From positions 1 through 13,365 of the forward strand of contig JAPLMK010000098.1 of NCBI GenBank assembly GCA_026387085.1: DNA of 13,365 bases. Reading direction: 5' to 3'. Of the stretch, positions 7,535 to 13,365 are shown piece after piece; position 1 is the first letter of the stretch; each line of letters starts with the position of its first letter. This stretch comes from Candidatus Omnitrophota bacterium. GTDB taxonomy: Bacteria > Ratteibacteria > UBA8468 > MWAK01. The position numbers were made by a program, and so were the translations under genes. The notes under the pieces were generated by a model. That model was not told the DNA's origin. It did not search any database and saw only the letters and a program-made list of their open reading frames with translations.

Positions 7535-8323
7535 ATGAATAGGATTGACGAAAAGTTAAAGCAACTTAAAAAGGAAGGGAAGAAAGCGCTTATTCTCTAC
7601 CTGACTGCCGGATATCCAAGCCTGGCTGCCACCGAAAAACTGGTGCCGGAACTGGAAAGAGCCGGCGCCGACATCATTGAATTGGGCGTGCCGTTTTCCG
7701 ACCCGGTTGCCGACGGCGTTACCATCCAACGGACCAGCGCGGCCGCGCTCGCCTCCGGCACCAACCTGACCAAGATTTTCCGGACCGTATCCCGAATCAG
7801 AAAAAAGAGCCGGGTACCGATTATTCTGATGGGGTATTACAACCCGATTCTTTCCTACGGGCTTACCGATTTTGTCGCCGAATGTAAAAAGGCGGGCGTG
7901 GACGGGCTCATCTGCGCGGACCTGCCGCCGGATGAAGCCCAGGAACTGACCCGGTTAACCCGTGCGGCTGAAATCGGGCTGATTTTTCTCCTGGCGCCGA
8001 CCAGCACGCCGGAAAGGATAAAGTTGGTCAGCCAAGCAAGCTACCCTTTTATCTACTATGTTTCCGTGACCGGAGTGACCGGAGTCAGGAAATCGCTGCC
8101 CAACGACATCCGGACTAAAATTACGCAAATCCGGCGCTACACCAGGAAACCAATCTGTCTCGGTTTCGGCGTCAGCAATGCTTCGCAGGCAAAAGAAGTT
8201 CTGCCTTTTGTGGACGGAGTAATCGTCGGCAGCGCGCTCCTGGACTGCATCGAAAAAGCAGGCAAGGATTACCTGGGCGCCGCGAAAAAATTCACGGCTT
8301 CACTCGCAAACGTGTCATCCTGA
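7535..8323 (+). CDS. trpA: tryptophan synthase alpha chain
   Basis: TrpA splits indole-3-glycerol phosphate to indole and glyceraldehyde-3-phosphate and passes indole to TrpB. From ATG 7535 the protein has 262 residues, and the catalytic acids fall at E49 (IIELGVPFSDP) and D60 (PVADG), the same numbers as in the E. coli enzyme. This supports that ATG. The alternative GTG at 7514 adds seven residues but has the better ribosome-binding site (GGGGAGAGG, 6 nt away). For the ATG only GAGGGG (7516-7521) at 13 nt is available, so translation may start at either. Other landmarks are TAGYPS, GYYNPIL, ADLPPDE, YYVSVTGVTG, GFGVS and GVIVGSA. The last codons (VSS) and the TGA stop lie in a repeat that begins at 8314, so the tail is repeat-derived. 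The gene is probably co-transcribed and translationally coupled with trpB. Confidence 0.96.
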   Translation: MNRIDEKLKQLKKEGKKALILYLTAGYPSLAATEKLVPELERAGADIIELGVPFSDPVADGVTIQRTSAAALASGTNLTKIFRTVSRIRKKSRVPIILMGYYNPILSYGLTDFVAECKKAGVDGLICADLPPDEAQELTRLTRAAEIGLIFLLAPTSTPERIKLVSQASYPFIYYVSVTGVTGVRKSLPNDIRTKITQIRRYTRKPICLGFGVSNASQAKEVLPFVDGVIVGSALLDCIEKAGKDYLGAAKKFTASLANVSS

Positions 8324-8448
8324 GCCGTAGTCGCAAAGGATCCGACGTAGTTTGTCGTCCTGAGGGAACCGAAGGATCTCAACCGTTAATAACGAGATTC
8401 TTCTCGCCAGAGTTCGGCGAAGTCTGACGACGTTTCACTCAGAATGAC
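8314..8448 (+). repeat. composite inverted repeat between trpA and trpF
   Basis: The ends are GTCATCCTGAG (8314-8324) and CTCAGAATGAC (8438-8448), complementary at 10 of 11 positions. Inside is a second left-end copy with GTCCTGAG and GGATCTCA (about 8355-8381), then GAGATTCTTC, and a hairpin TCGCCAGA/TCTGACGA (8404-8430, one mismatch). This reads as one repeat unit nested in or fused to another. It spans almost all of the 142-bp spacer. The spacer holds no other feature and no clear promoter. Confidence 0.8.
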
Positions 8449-8465
8449 AAAAAATCGCATTAACA

Positions 8466-9104
8466 TTGGTTAAAATAAAGTTCTGCGGGTTAAAACGTCC
8501 GGAAGAAGTACGCTGGGCCGAAGAATTAAAAGCGGATTTCATCGGCTTTAACCTTTACCCGAAAAGCCCGCGCTGCGTATCTCCGGCAAAATTAAAAAAA
8601 CTGGCCGGAGAAGTTAAAACGGCCCGGAAAGTGCTGGTCTTCGTAAACAGCACGCTGGCGGAAATCGTCCGGGCCGCAACAGAATCAGGCGCAGATATAA
8701 TCCAATTGCACGGAGACGAAACGCCGCGCTTTTGCTCCCGGGTCATGGTGAAGACCGGGCGGCCGGTTATCAAAGCCTTCCGCCTGGCAAACGAGAAGGA
8801 TTTGAAACCGTTGGAGGAATACCTGGATTCAGCCGATTATTTTCTGCTGGACGCCCGGACAAAGGATTTATACGGCGGAACCGGCCGGTTGTTTCCCTGG
8901 AATCTGGCGGTTAAAGCAAAAATACTGGAGAAACCGATATTTCTGGCCGGCGGACTCACCGCTGAAAATGTAACCGCTGCCTGCCGGCAGATTATGCCTT
9001 TCGCGGTTGATGTCTCCGGAGGCATCGAAGAAAAAACCGGGGTTAAAAGCCGGGAAATGATGACGCTCTTTGCCCAAAAAGTTCGCATTAGTGGTATACT
9101 TTAA
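8466..9104 (+). CDS. trpF: phosphoribosylanthranilate isomerase, TTG start
   Basis: TrpF performs the Amadori rearrangement of phosphoribosylanthranilate, the third step from chorismate in tryptophan synthesis. It has 212 residues and a (beta/alpha)8 barrel. Landmarks: VKIKFCGLKRPEEV with the catalytic cysteine at C7, GFNLYPKSPRCVSP, VFVN, IIQLHGDE, the catalytic Asp D129 in FLLDART, GGTGRLFPW, LAGGLTAENV and VDVSGGIE (phosphate loops). The start is TTG at 8466. An in-frame TGA at 8445-8447 inside the upstream repeat leaves no other NTG start, and the TTG puts Cys at position 7 and Asp near 126, as in family members. No Shine-Dalgarno sequence is visible. trpC, trpD, trpE and trpG are not in the window, so the pathway must be completed elsewhere. 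Confidence 0.95.
   Translation: MVKIKFCGLKRPEEVRWAEELKADFIGFNLYPKSPRCVSPAKLKKLAGEVKTARKVLVFVNSTLAEIVRAATESGADIIQLHGDETPRFCSRVMVKTGRPVIKAFRLANEKDLKPLEEYLDSADYFLLDARTKDLYGGTGRLFPWNLAVKAKILEKPIFLAGGLTAENVTAACRQIMPFAVDVSGGIEEKTGVKSREMMTLFAQKVRISGIL
9070..9100 (+). promoter_or_regulatory. candidate promoter for purM inside the trpF 3' end
   Basis: TGGTATACT (9092-9100) is an extended -10 element with TATACT (5 of 6 to consensus). A weak -35 TTGCCC (9070-9075) lies 19 nt upstream. Transcription would start near 9107, giving a very short leader before the purM ATG at 9117. Confidence 0.35.
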
Positions 9105-9116
9105 ACTCAGAACAAA

Positions 9117-10124
9117 ATGACAAAATACAAAAAATCAGGGGTAGATATAAACGCGGCCAAAGACCTGGTCTCCGGCATAAAACAACTGGCAAAAACAACC
9201 GCCATACCCGGAGTGCTGGGTGAAATCGGCCTCTTTTCCGGCTCGTTCGCCCTGCCAATTTCAAAATACCGGGAACCGGTCCTGGTCTCCGGTACCGACG
9301 GAGTCGGCACCAAGATATTGCTGGCCGAAGCCCTGGGCAAATATGACACAATCGGCATCGACCTGGTGGCGATGTCCGTCAATGATATCTTAACCTGCGG
9401 CAGCCAACCCGTCTTCTTCCTTGATTACCTTGCCATCGGTCAAATAAAAAAAAGCCGGGACCTGGAAATTATGAAAGGAATCGCCGAAGGTTGCCGGCAG
9501 GCCGGCTGCGCCCTCCTGGGCGGAGAAACAGCCCAGATGGCTGATGTTTACGGCAAAAACGGTTTCGACCTGGCCGGATTTGCCGTAGGCATAGCGGAAA
9601 AAAAGAAGATGATCGACGGTTCAAAAATTAAAGCCGGAGATGCCATCTTGGGCCTGCCCAGCAGCGGGTTACACAGCAACGGATTCTCCCTGGCCCGAAA
9701 ATTATTCCCGGAAAATACTATCCGGAAGAATAAAAAAATGGGTTTAACCCTGTTAAAACCGACCCGCATCTACGTCAAATTAGTTCTGGAGATTATCCGA
9801 AAATTTGAAGTCAAGGGACTGGCCCATATTACCGGCGGCGGCCTGCTGGAAAATATCCCGCGGGTCCTGCCCAAGGGAACCAAGGCCGTGCTCAAACGTT
9901 CCGCCTGGAAGATACCGGATATTTTCGGCCTGATTCAAAAAAAAGGCAACCTCTCCGAAGACGAGATGGCGCGCACCTTTAACCTGGGTATCGGCATGGT
10001 TATCATCGCCGGCGTGCCGGAAGCGGAAAAAATCGGCCGGTTCCTGGCAAAAAAGAAGGAAAATTACTACCGGCTCGGCGGAATTGAAAAAACCTCCGGC
10101 CAACCGTCTTGCGAAATACAGTAA
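9117..10124 (+). CDS. purM: phosphoribosylformylglycinamidine cyclo-ligase (AIR synthetase)
   Basis: PurM closes the imidazole ring, turning FGAM plus ATP into AIR in purine synthesis. The 335 residues are near the family length. Landmarks in order: YKKSGVDINAA at the N-terminus, SGTDGVGTK, GIDLVAMSVNDIL, LLGGETAQM (the family usually has GGETAEM), GLPSSGLHSNGFSLAR, the glycine-rich HITGGGLLENIPRVLP and ARTFNLGIGM. The fold is the PurM/PurL ATP-grasp-unrelated AIRS fold with an N-terminal ATP-binding half. It starts 12 nt after the trpF stop with no Shine-Dalgarno sequence, but a promoter-like motif lies just upstream. No other purine gene is in the window, so its place between tryptophan and arginine genes is not functional clustering by pathway. 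The identity is certain. Confidence 0.97.
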   Translation: MTKYKKSGVDINAAKDLVSGIKQLAKTTAIPGVLGEIGLFSGSFALPISKYREPVLVSGTDGVGTKILLAEALGKYDTIGIDLVAMSVNDILTCGSQPVFFLDYLAIGQIKKSRDLEIMKGIAEGCRQAGCALLGGETAQMADVYGKNGFDLAGFAVGIAEKKKMIDGSKIKAGDAILGLPSSGLHSNGFSLARKLFPENTIRKNKKMGLTLLKPTRIYVKLVLEIIRKFEVKGLAHITGGGLLENIPRVLPKGTKAVLKRSAWKIPDIFGLIQKKGNLSEDEMARTFNLGIGMVIIAGVPEAEKIGRFLAKKKENYYRLGGIEKTSGQPSCEIQ

Positions 10125-10136
10125 CACGTTCTCTGT

Positions 10137-10211
10137 GTCATCCCCGCGGATAGTAAGCGGGGATCCAAATCTGCAGCGTGTAGATTCCCGCTTATCACAT
10201 GCGGGAATGAC
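10137..10211 (+). repeat. 75-bp inverted repeat between purM and argH
   Basis: The ends are GTCATCCCCGC (10137-10147) and GCGGGAATGAC (10201-10211), complementary at 10 of 11 positions. Two inner hairpins are CCCCGC/GCGGGG (10142-10162) and TTCCCGC/GCGGGAA (10185-10207). It differs in sequence from the trpA/trpF repeat but has the same plan (GTCAT...ATGAC ends, GGATC and AGATTC inside). It takes up most of the 99-bp spacer. Confidence 0.85.
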
Positions 10212-10223
10212 AAAATTACGATT

Positions 10224-11606
10224 ATGGAAAACAAAAGATTATGGGGAGGCAGGTTCGACCGGAAACCGGCGCAGGCAGCCGAAGCATTTTCCAATTCCCT
10301 GGATGTTGACCGGCGCCTGGCGGAATACGACGTGGTAGGCAGTATTGCCCACGCCAAAATGCTGGAACACGCCGGCCTGCTCAATGGAACAGAATCCAAG
10401 AAGATAGTGGTTGGACTCTCTGAAATAAAAACAGAACTGGAAAAAGGAACTTTTGTTTTTGAACCGTCAGATGAGGATATCCACACCGCCGTCGAACGCC
10501 GGCTCTACGAAAAGATAGGCGATTCTGCCGGAAAACTGCACACCGGGCGCAGCCGCAACGACCAGATTGTCCTGGACGAGCGTCTTTACGTCCGGGATTT
10601 AATCAACCGGCTTGATATAAAAATAAAAACATTACAGAAAGCGCTTCTGGTCTGGGCAAAAGAATATCCGGACCTGGTTATGCCGGCTTTTACCCACCTC
10701 CAACATTCCCAGCCCATCCTCTTCAGCCACTGGGTACTGGCATACCTGGAGATGTTTCAGCGGGACCAAGACCGTCTTTCCGATGCCTTGGTCCGCGTCA
10801 ACGTTGCGCCGCTGGGCGCCGGCGCCGGCGCCGGTTCCTCTCTGCCTCTGAAACCGGAATACACGGCAAAACTTTTAGGGTTCCCGAAAATATTCACCAA
10901 CAGTTTAGATGCGGTCAGCGACCGGGATTTCCTGGTTGAGGTCCTGGCTGACCTGGCGCTTGTTTCCGTACACCTCTCCCGGATTTGCGAAGAGATGGTT
11001 CTCTGGAGCAGCGCGGAATTTAATTATCTTGATATTTCAGCCGAATATTGCACCGGAAGCAGCGCGCTTCCCCAAAAAAAGAACCCGGACATTCCGGAAT
11101 TAATCCGCGGCAAGACCGGCCTGGTCTTCGGCGGATTGATAAGTTTATTGACCACCCTCAAGGGCCTGCCCCTTTCTTACAACCGGGACCTGCAGGAAGA
11201 TAAGGCGCCCTTTTTCAGCGCCGCGGACACCGTGCTCGATTCTCTGGAAATCCTCGCTTCCGTGATTCTCAAAACAAAGGTGAACATCGGCGCCGTGGAA
11301 AAATCCGCCGAGACCGGATATCTGGACGCGTTCGATTTGGCTGAATTCCTGGTTAAGAAGAACGTGCCTTTCCGGGAAGCGCACCGGATTGTCGGCGCCG
11401 TGGTAAAATACGCGGCCGCGCAGAAGAAAAAACTATCTGAACTCTCTTTGGCGCAGTTAAAAGAGTTCTCCAAACTTTTCGACCGGAAGGTAGCGGATGT
11501 TCTCTCGGCCAAAAACTCCGTCCGGAACCGGAAGACCGCCGGCTCCACCAACCCGGCCCTGGTTGCCCTTCAACTTCAGAAATGGGCGAAATTATTGAAA
11601 GAATAA
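10224..11606 (+). CDS. argH: argininosuccinate lyase
   Basis: ArgH cleaves argininosuccinate to arginine and fumarate, the last step of arginine synthesis, as a homotetramer of the fumarase/aspartase superfamily. The 460 residues are the normal length. Landmarks: KRLWGGRF near the N-terminus, EDIHTAVE (84-91), HTGRSRNDQ (106-114), THLQHSQPI with the catalytic histidine H161, PLGAGAGAGSSLP (197-209; the family usually has GAGALAGT), SDRDFLVE (232-239) and the signature GSSALPQKKNPD (278-289; usually GSSIMPQKKNPD) that carries the catalytic serine loop. The start ATG at 10224 gives the expected N-terminus but has no Shine-Dalgarno sequence and lies 12 nt after a palindromic repeat. argG is not in the window. 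The argH-lysA order recurs in several bacterial phyla, so these two may form an old pair. Confidence 0.97.
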   Translation: MENKRLWGGRFDRKPAQAAEAFSNSLDVDRRLAEYDVVGSIAHAKMLEHAGLLNGTESKKIVVGLSEIKTELEKGTFVFEPSDEDIHTAVERRLYEKIGDSAGKLHTGRSRNDQIVLDERLYVRDLINRLDIKIKTLQKALLVWAKEYPDLVMPAFTHLQHSQPILFSHWVLAYLEMFQRDQDRLSDALVRVNVAPLGAGAGAGSSLPLKPEYTAKLLGFPKIFTNSLDAVSDRDFLVEVLADLALVSVHLSRICEEMVLWSSAEFNYLDISAEYCTGSSALPQKKNPDIPELIRGKTGLVFGGLISLLTTLKGLPLSYNRDLQEDKAPFFSAADTVLDSLEILASVILKTKVNIGAVEKSAETGYLDAFDLAEFLVKKNVPFREAHRIVGAVVKYAAAQKKKLSELSLAQLKEFSKLFDRKVADVLSAKNSVRNRKTAGSTNPALVALQLQKWAKLLKE

Positions 11607-11610
11607 CTGC

Positions 11611-11637
11611 GAGATTCTTCGCTGCGCTCAGAATGAC
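11611..11637 (+). repeat. half copy of the trpA/trpF repeat between argH and lysA
   Basis: GAGATTCTTC (11611-11620) and CTCAGAATGAC (11627-11637) match the right half of the repeat at 8314-8448. The left half (GTCATCCTGAG) is missing. The copy starts 4 nt after the argH stop and ends 10 nt before the lysA ATG, so it makes up most of the 41-bp spacer. Confidence 0.8.
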
Positions 11638-11647
11638 AGCATAAATT

Positions 11648-12910
11648 ATGAATAAATATTTTAACTACCAAAAAGGGGAGGGGTTTATTGAAGGATGCCC
11701 ACTTTCCGCGCTGGCGGAAAAGTACGGCACGCCCCTTTACATTTACAGCGAAAAAACAATCCGGGAAAGCGTCCGGCGGTTTCAGAAGGCCTTCTCCGGA
11801 ATTGCGCCGATCATCCGTTACAGTTGCAAGGCAAACTCCAACCTCCGCCTGCTCGAAATCCTGAAAGAGGCCGGTTGCGGAGCCGACGTAATCTCGCCCG
11901 GAGAACTGGCTATCACCCTGACCGCCGGTTTTACCCCGAAAAATATCATCATGGAAGGGGTTGGTAAAAGAGAAGACGAAATTAAGTTCGGCTTAAAAAA
12001 AGGCGTCTCTTTTTTCAGCGTCGAATCTCTGTCGGAACTCGCCACCCTGAATCGCCTGGCTTCAAAACAAAAGAGGGAAATTACCGCCCTCCTCCGGCTC
12101 AACCCGGACATTGCGGCGGGCGGACATCACTATATTTCCACCGGCAAGAAGGAGAACAAATTCGGCTTGACCGAAGCAGAGGTTATCTCGGTTTTAAAAA
12201 ATCCGGCTGCTTTCCCGCACCTTAAGATCAACGGACTGCACCTTCACCTCGGCTCCCAGATAGACTCCCCGGAACCATATCTGAAAGCAATCAAGGAGGC
12301 AGAGCGGCTCCGCCAAATCTATCCCTTTCAATTTCTGGATTTAGGCGGCGGGTTCCCCGTCAGATACGATAAAGAGATGGCTGAAATTGAAGTTTTCGGA
12401 AAAGCCATTTGCGGAGCAATAAAAAAGTTTGATTTACCCCCCCACCGCGCCTCCCCCGCCAGGGGGGAGGATATTAAAATAATATTTGAACCGGGCCGGC
12501 ACTTCATCGCGCCGGCCGGTTTCCTGTTGACCCGAATTATCTACCGCAAGGACCGCCCCCACAAGAGGTTCCTGGTCGTTGACGCCGGGATGAACGACCT
12601 TATCCGGCCTTCACTTTACGAGGCCTGGCACAATATCCAAACCGTCCGGGAACCAAAAGGCAAAAATAATTCTTTTGAAATAGTCGGACCGGTCTGCGAA
12701 TCCGGCGATTTCCTGGGAAAAGAACGCCTGCTGCCGGATACAATTAAAGAAGGCGACCTTCTCCTGATAGGAGAAGCCGGCGCTTACGGTTTTTCAATGT
12801 CATCCAATTACAACGGACGCCTGCGCCCGGCCGAAGTTCTGGTCTCCGGAAAGAAGAGCCGGATTATCCGGAAACGGGAAACGCTGGAAAATTTAACAGC
12901 GCAATTTTAA
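11648..12910 (+). CDS. lysA: diaminopimelate decarboxylase with a repeat-encoded insertion
   Basis: LysA decarboxylates meso-diaminopimelate to lysine using PLP on an alanine-racemase-type barrel. The 420 residues are complete. Landmarks: YGTPLYIYSE, the PLP lysine K61 in YSCKANSN, GADVISPGEL, HLHLGSQI (198-205), the glycine loop LDLGGGFPVRY (230-240), IFEPGRHFIAPAG (279-291), GPVCESGDFLG (347-357, catalytic Cys) and GAYGFSMSSNYNGR (378-391). Residues 264-274 (PPHRASPARGE) lie between a helix and the strand leading to EPGR, a place where relatives have a short turn. They are encoded by a GC-rich hairpin repeat. All catalytic motifs follow in frame, so the enzyme is probably active and the insert is a surface loop. 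No Shine-Dalgarno sequence precedes the ATG. The dap genes are not in the window. Confidence 0.96.
   Translation: MNKYFNYQKGEGFIEGCPLSALAEKYGTPLYIYSEKTIRESVRRFQKAFSGIAPIIRYSCKANSNLRLLEILKEAGCGADVISPGELAITLTAGFTPKNIIMEGVGKREDEIKFGLKKGVSFFSVESLSELATLNRLASKQKREITALLRLNPDIAAGGHHYISTGKKENKFGLTEAEVISVLKNPAAFPHLKINGLHLHLGSQIDSPEPYLKAIKEAERLRQIYPFQFLDLGGGFPVRYDKEMAEIEVFGKAICGAIKKFDLPPHRASPARGEDIKIIFEPGRHFIAPAGFLLTRIIYRKDRPHKRFLVVDAGMNDLIRPSLYEAWHNIQTVREPKGKNNSFEIVGPVCESGDFLGKERLLPDTIKEGDLLLIGEAGAYGFSMSSNYNGRLRPAEVLVSGKKSRIIRKRETLENLTAQF
12437..12470 (+). repeat. hairpin repeat inside the lysA coding sequence
   Basis: A run of seven C (12437-12443) is followed by CCTCCCCC (12450-12457), a short loop and GGGGGAGG (12463-12470), a perfect 8-bp stem. 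It resembles the left part and inner hairpin of the trpB/trpA repeat (C-run, CAC, CCTC-C-run, short loop, G-run-AGG). It adds residues 264-274 of LysA in frame. Confidence 0.75.
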
Positions 12911-12934
12911 AAACGGAAAGTTTTTAACCCCGTT
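12908..12934 (+). terminator. weak terminator candidate after lysA
   Basis: TAAAAAC/GTTTTTA (12908-12926, loop GGAAA) overlaps the stop codon. An alternative stem AACGG/CCGTT (12912-12934) is followed by ATTTTAG and later a T-run. Both stems are weak, so termination here is uncertain. Confidence 0.3.
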
Positions 12935-12957
12935 ATTTTAGTTCATTTTTTAAGGAT

Positions 12958-13027
12958 CAAGCGAGGTTTGTCTATTTCCCGCTTATGTAGTATATTTGGC
13001 ATTTCTTCAAGAGAGGCTTGTCTCTTT
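12958..13027 (+). repeat. 20-bp direct repeat, 50 bp apart
   Basis: Copies at 12958-12977 and 13008-13027 share 17 of 20 positions, with the shared pattern CAAG-GAGG-TTGTCT-TTT. The second copy overlaps the left end of the large inverted repeat. The first contains the proposed -35 box. Confidence 0.6.
12968..12996 (+). promoter_or_regulatory. sigma70-like promoter candidate upstream of the structured spacer
   Basis: TTGTCT (12968-12973), a 17-nt gap, then TATATT (12991-12996). The match is 4 of 6 and 5 of 6 with optimal spacing. Transcription would start near 13003, just before the large inverted repeat, giving a leader of about 190 nt ahead of the oxidoreductase gene or a separate small RNA. 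Confidence 0.5.
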
Positions 13028-13178
13028 TGCAACACTTCGCGAAGTGACAGTGACAAAACAAGCAGCACGACGGCATGAGTAGTCGGGGCTCACCCGAATT
13101 CTGGGTGAGAACACGGCGAGCCTCATGACGGAGTTGCGTAGTTTTGTCTGGCACGCAGCGTGTGTAGCAAAAGAGACA
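13019..13178 (+). repeat. 160-bp nested imperfect inverted repeat (possible structured leader or sRNA)
   Basis: The ends TGTCTCTTTTGC (13019-13030) and GCAAAAGAGACA (13167-13178) are perfectly complementary. Moving inward, GACAAAAC (13052-13059) pairs with GTTTTGTC (13141-13148), CATGAG (13074-13079) with CTCATG (13122-13127), and the top is CTCACCC/GGGTGAG (13089-13109) with loop GAATTCT. Each arm carries a side hairpin at the same place: CACTTCGCGAAGTG (13033-13046) and CACGCAGCGTG (13152-13162). The 279-bp spacer 12911-13189 has no gene. Whether this is an RNA or a DNA element is open. Confidence 0.75.
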
Positions 13179-13189
13179 CCCGAACGCTT

Positions 13190-13365
13190 ATGATGAGAAT
13201 AGCGGTAGTCGGCGCTGGCCACCTGGTAGAAACCCACATCAGGGTCTATTCCCGCAAGTCCGGAGTAAAACTTGCGGCAATCTGCGACCCGGACGAGGCC
13301 CGGGGCAAACGGCTGGCGAAAGAATATGGAACGGCGTGGTTTGCCGATTACCAAAAATCCATTCC
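13190..13365 (+). CDS. Gfo/Idh/MocA-family oxidoreductase, N-terminal part, cut by the window end
   Basis: An open frame begins with two adjacent ATG codons (13190 and 13193) and runs off the window after 58 codons. The second ATG gives the usual N-terminus. The visible part is a Rossmann fold start: MRIAVVGAGHL (first strand and GxGxxx dinucleotide loop, with the third glycine position changed to V in GAGHLV), a helix, then VKLAAICDPDEARGKRLAKEYG, where the Asp after the second strand is typical of NAD(P) binding, and FADYQKSI, a common Gfo/Idh/MocA stretch. Members oxidise or reduce sugars and inositols, which would fit the sugar genes at the other end. A DapB-like role is less likely. Only a poor AAGAGA (13171-13176), at 13 nt, could serve as a ribosome-binding site, and it is paired in the predicted large stem. 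Confidence 0.75.
   Translation, partial: MMRIAVVGAGHLVETHIRVYSRKSGVKLAAICDPDEARGKRLAKEYGTAWFADYQKSI

Noticed and set aside
8314..8465. Trp attenuator or T-box leader before trpF
   Set aside because: No leader peptide with tandem Trp codons, T-box motif or terminator/antiterminator pair was found. The spacer is explained by the repeat.
13019..13178. Retron msr-msd RNA, suggested by the 12-bp end pairing
   Set aside because: No reverse transcriptase gene is present in the window and the next gene is an oxidoreductase. The arms are also far more symmetrical than in a retron RNA.
13019..13178. Miniature inverted-repeat transposable element
   Set aside because: No target-site duplication is visible next to the ends and no transposase is nearby. 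It is not excluded, but it is not supported from one copy.
12972..13354. Minus-strand open frames of 60 and 115 codons across the structured spacer and oxidoreductase start
   Set aside because: They run through the inverted repeat and antisense to the Rossmann motif, with no family resemblance. The long palindrome explains the open frames.

Overview
This is a gene-dense bacterial window in which every gene is on the + strand and coding sequence is broken only by short spacers. GC content is moderate to slightly high. The gene mix is two sugar-active enzymes, a divergent M24/creatinase-fold protein, a NodB-type deacetylase, a Gfo/Idh/MocA oxidoreductase and a patchwork of biosynthetic genes. 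Spacers are packed with small palindromic repeats. This is reminiscent of uncultured lineages such as Omnitrophota or other PVC-related bacteria, but nothing here fixes the taxon and that placement is a low-confidence inference. No phage, transposase, CRISPR, tRNA or rRNA sequence was seen.

Region 1 (1-6245) looks catabolic or glycan-related. It holds a 703-aa putative TIM-barrel glycoside hydrolase with no family assigned, a GH20 hexosaminidase-like protein resembling the cytosolic HEXD type (probably starting at a CTG), a creatinase-fold M24 protein that has lost most of the metal ligands, and a polysaccharide deacetylase. The first three have clear Shine-Dalgarno sequences and the first two are almost contiguous. 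None of these proteins shows a signal peptide, so the products probably act in the cytoplasm on imported glycans or amino-sugar derivatives.

Region 2 (6312-12910) is biosynthetic: trpB, trpA, trpF, purM, argH and lysA in one direction. These encode the last steps of tryptophan synthesis, AIR synthetase of purine synthesis, the last arginine step and the last lysine step. Most of these genes lack a recognisable Shine-Dalgarno sequence, and trpB and purM have extended -10-like motifs just upstream.

Palindromic repeats of several families sit at the junctions: upstream of the deacetylase, trpB/trpA, trpA/trpF, purM/argH and argH/lysA. Some have entered coding sequence. One encodes the C-terminal tail and stop of TrpB and the likely ribosome-binding site of trpA. 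One provides the stop of trpA. One encodes an extra in-frame peptide of about 11 residues inside LysA.

Region 3 (12911-13365) is a 279-bp spacer with a good promoter candidate followed by a nested, roughly 160-bp imperfect inverted repeat whose 12-bp ends match perfectly. It may be a structured leader or small RNA, or a palindromic element. It leads into a Gfo/Idh/MocA-family oxidoreductase gene that runs off the window end. This structured spacer and the repeat-made gene parts are the most unusual items in the window.
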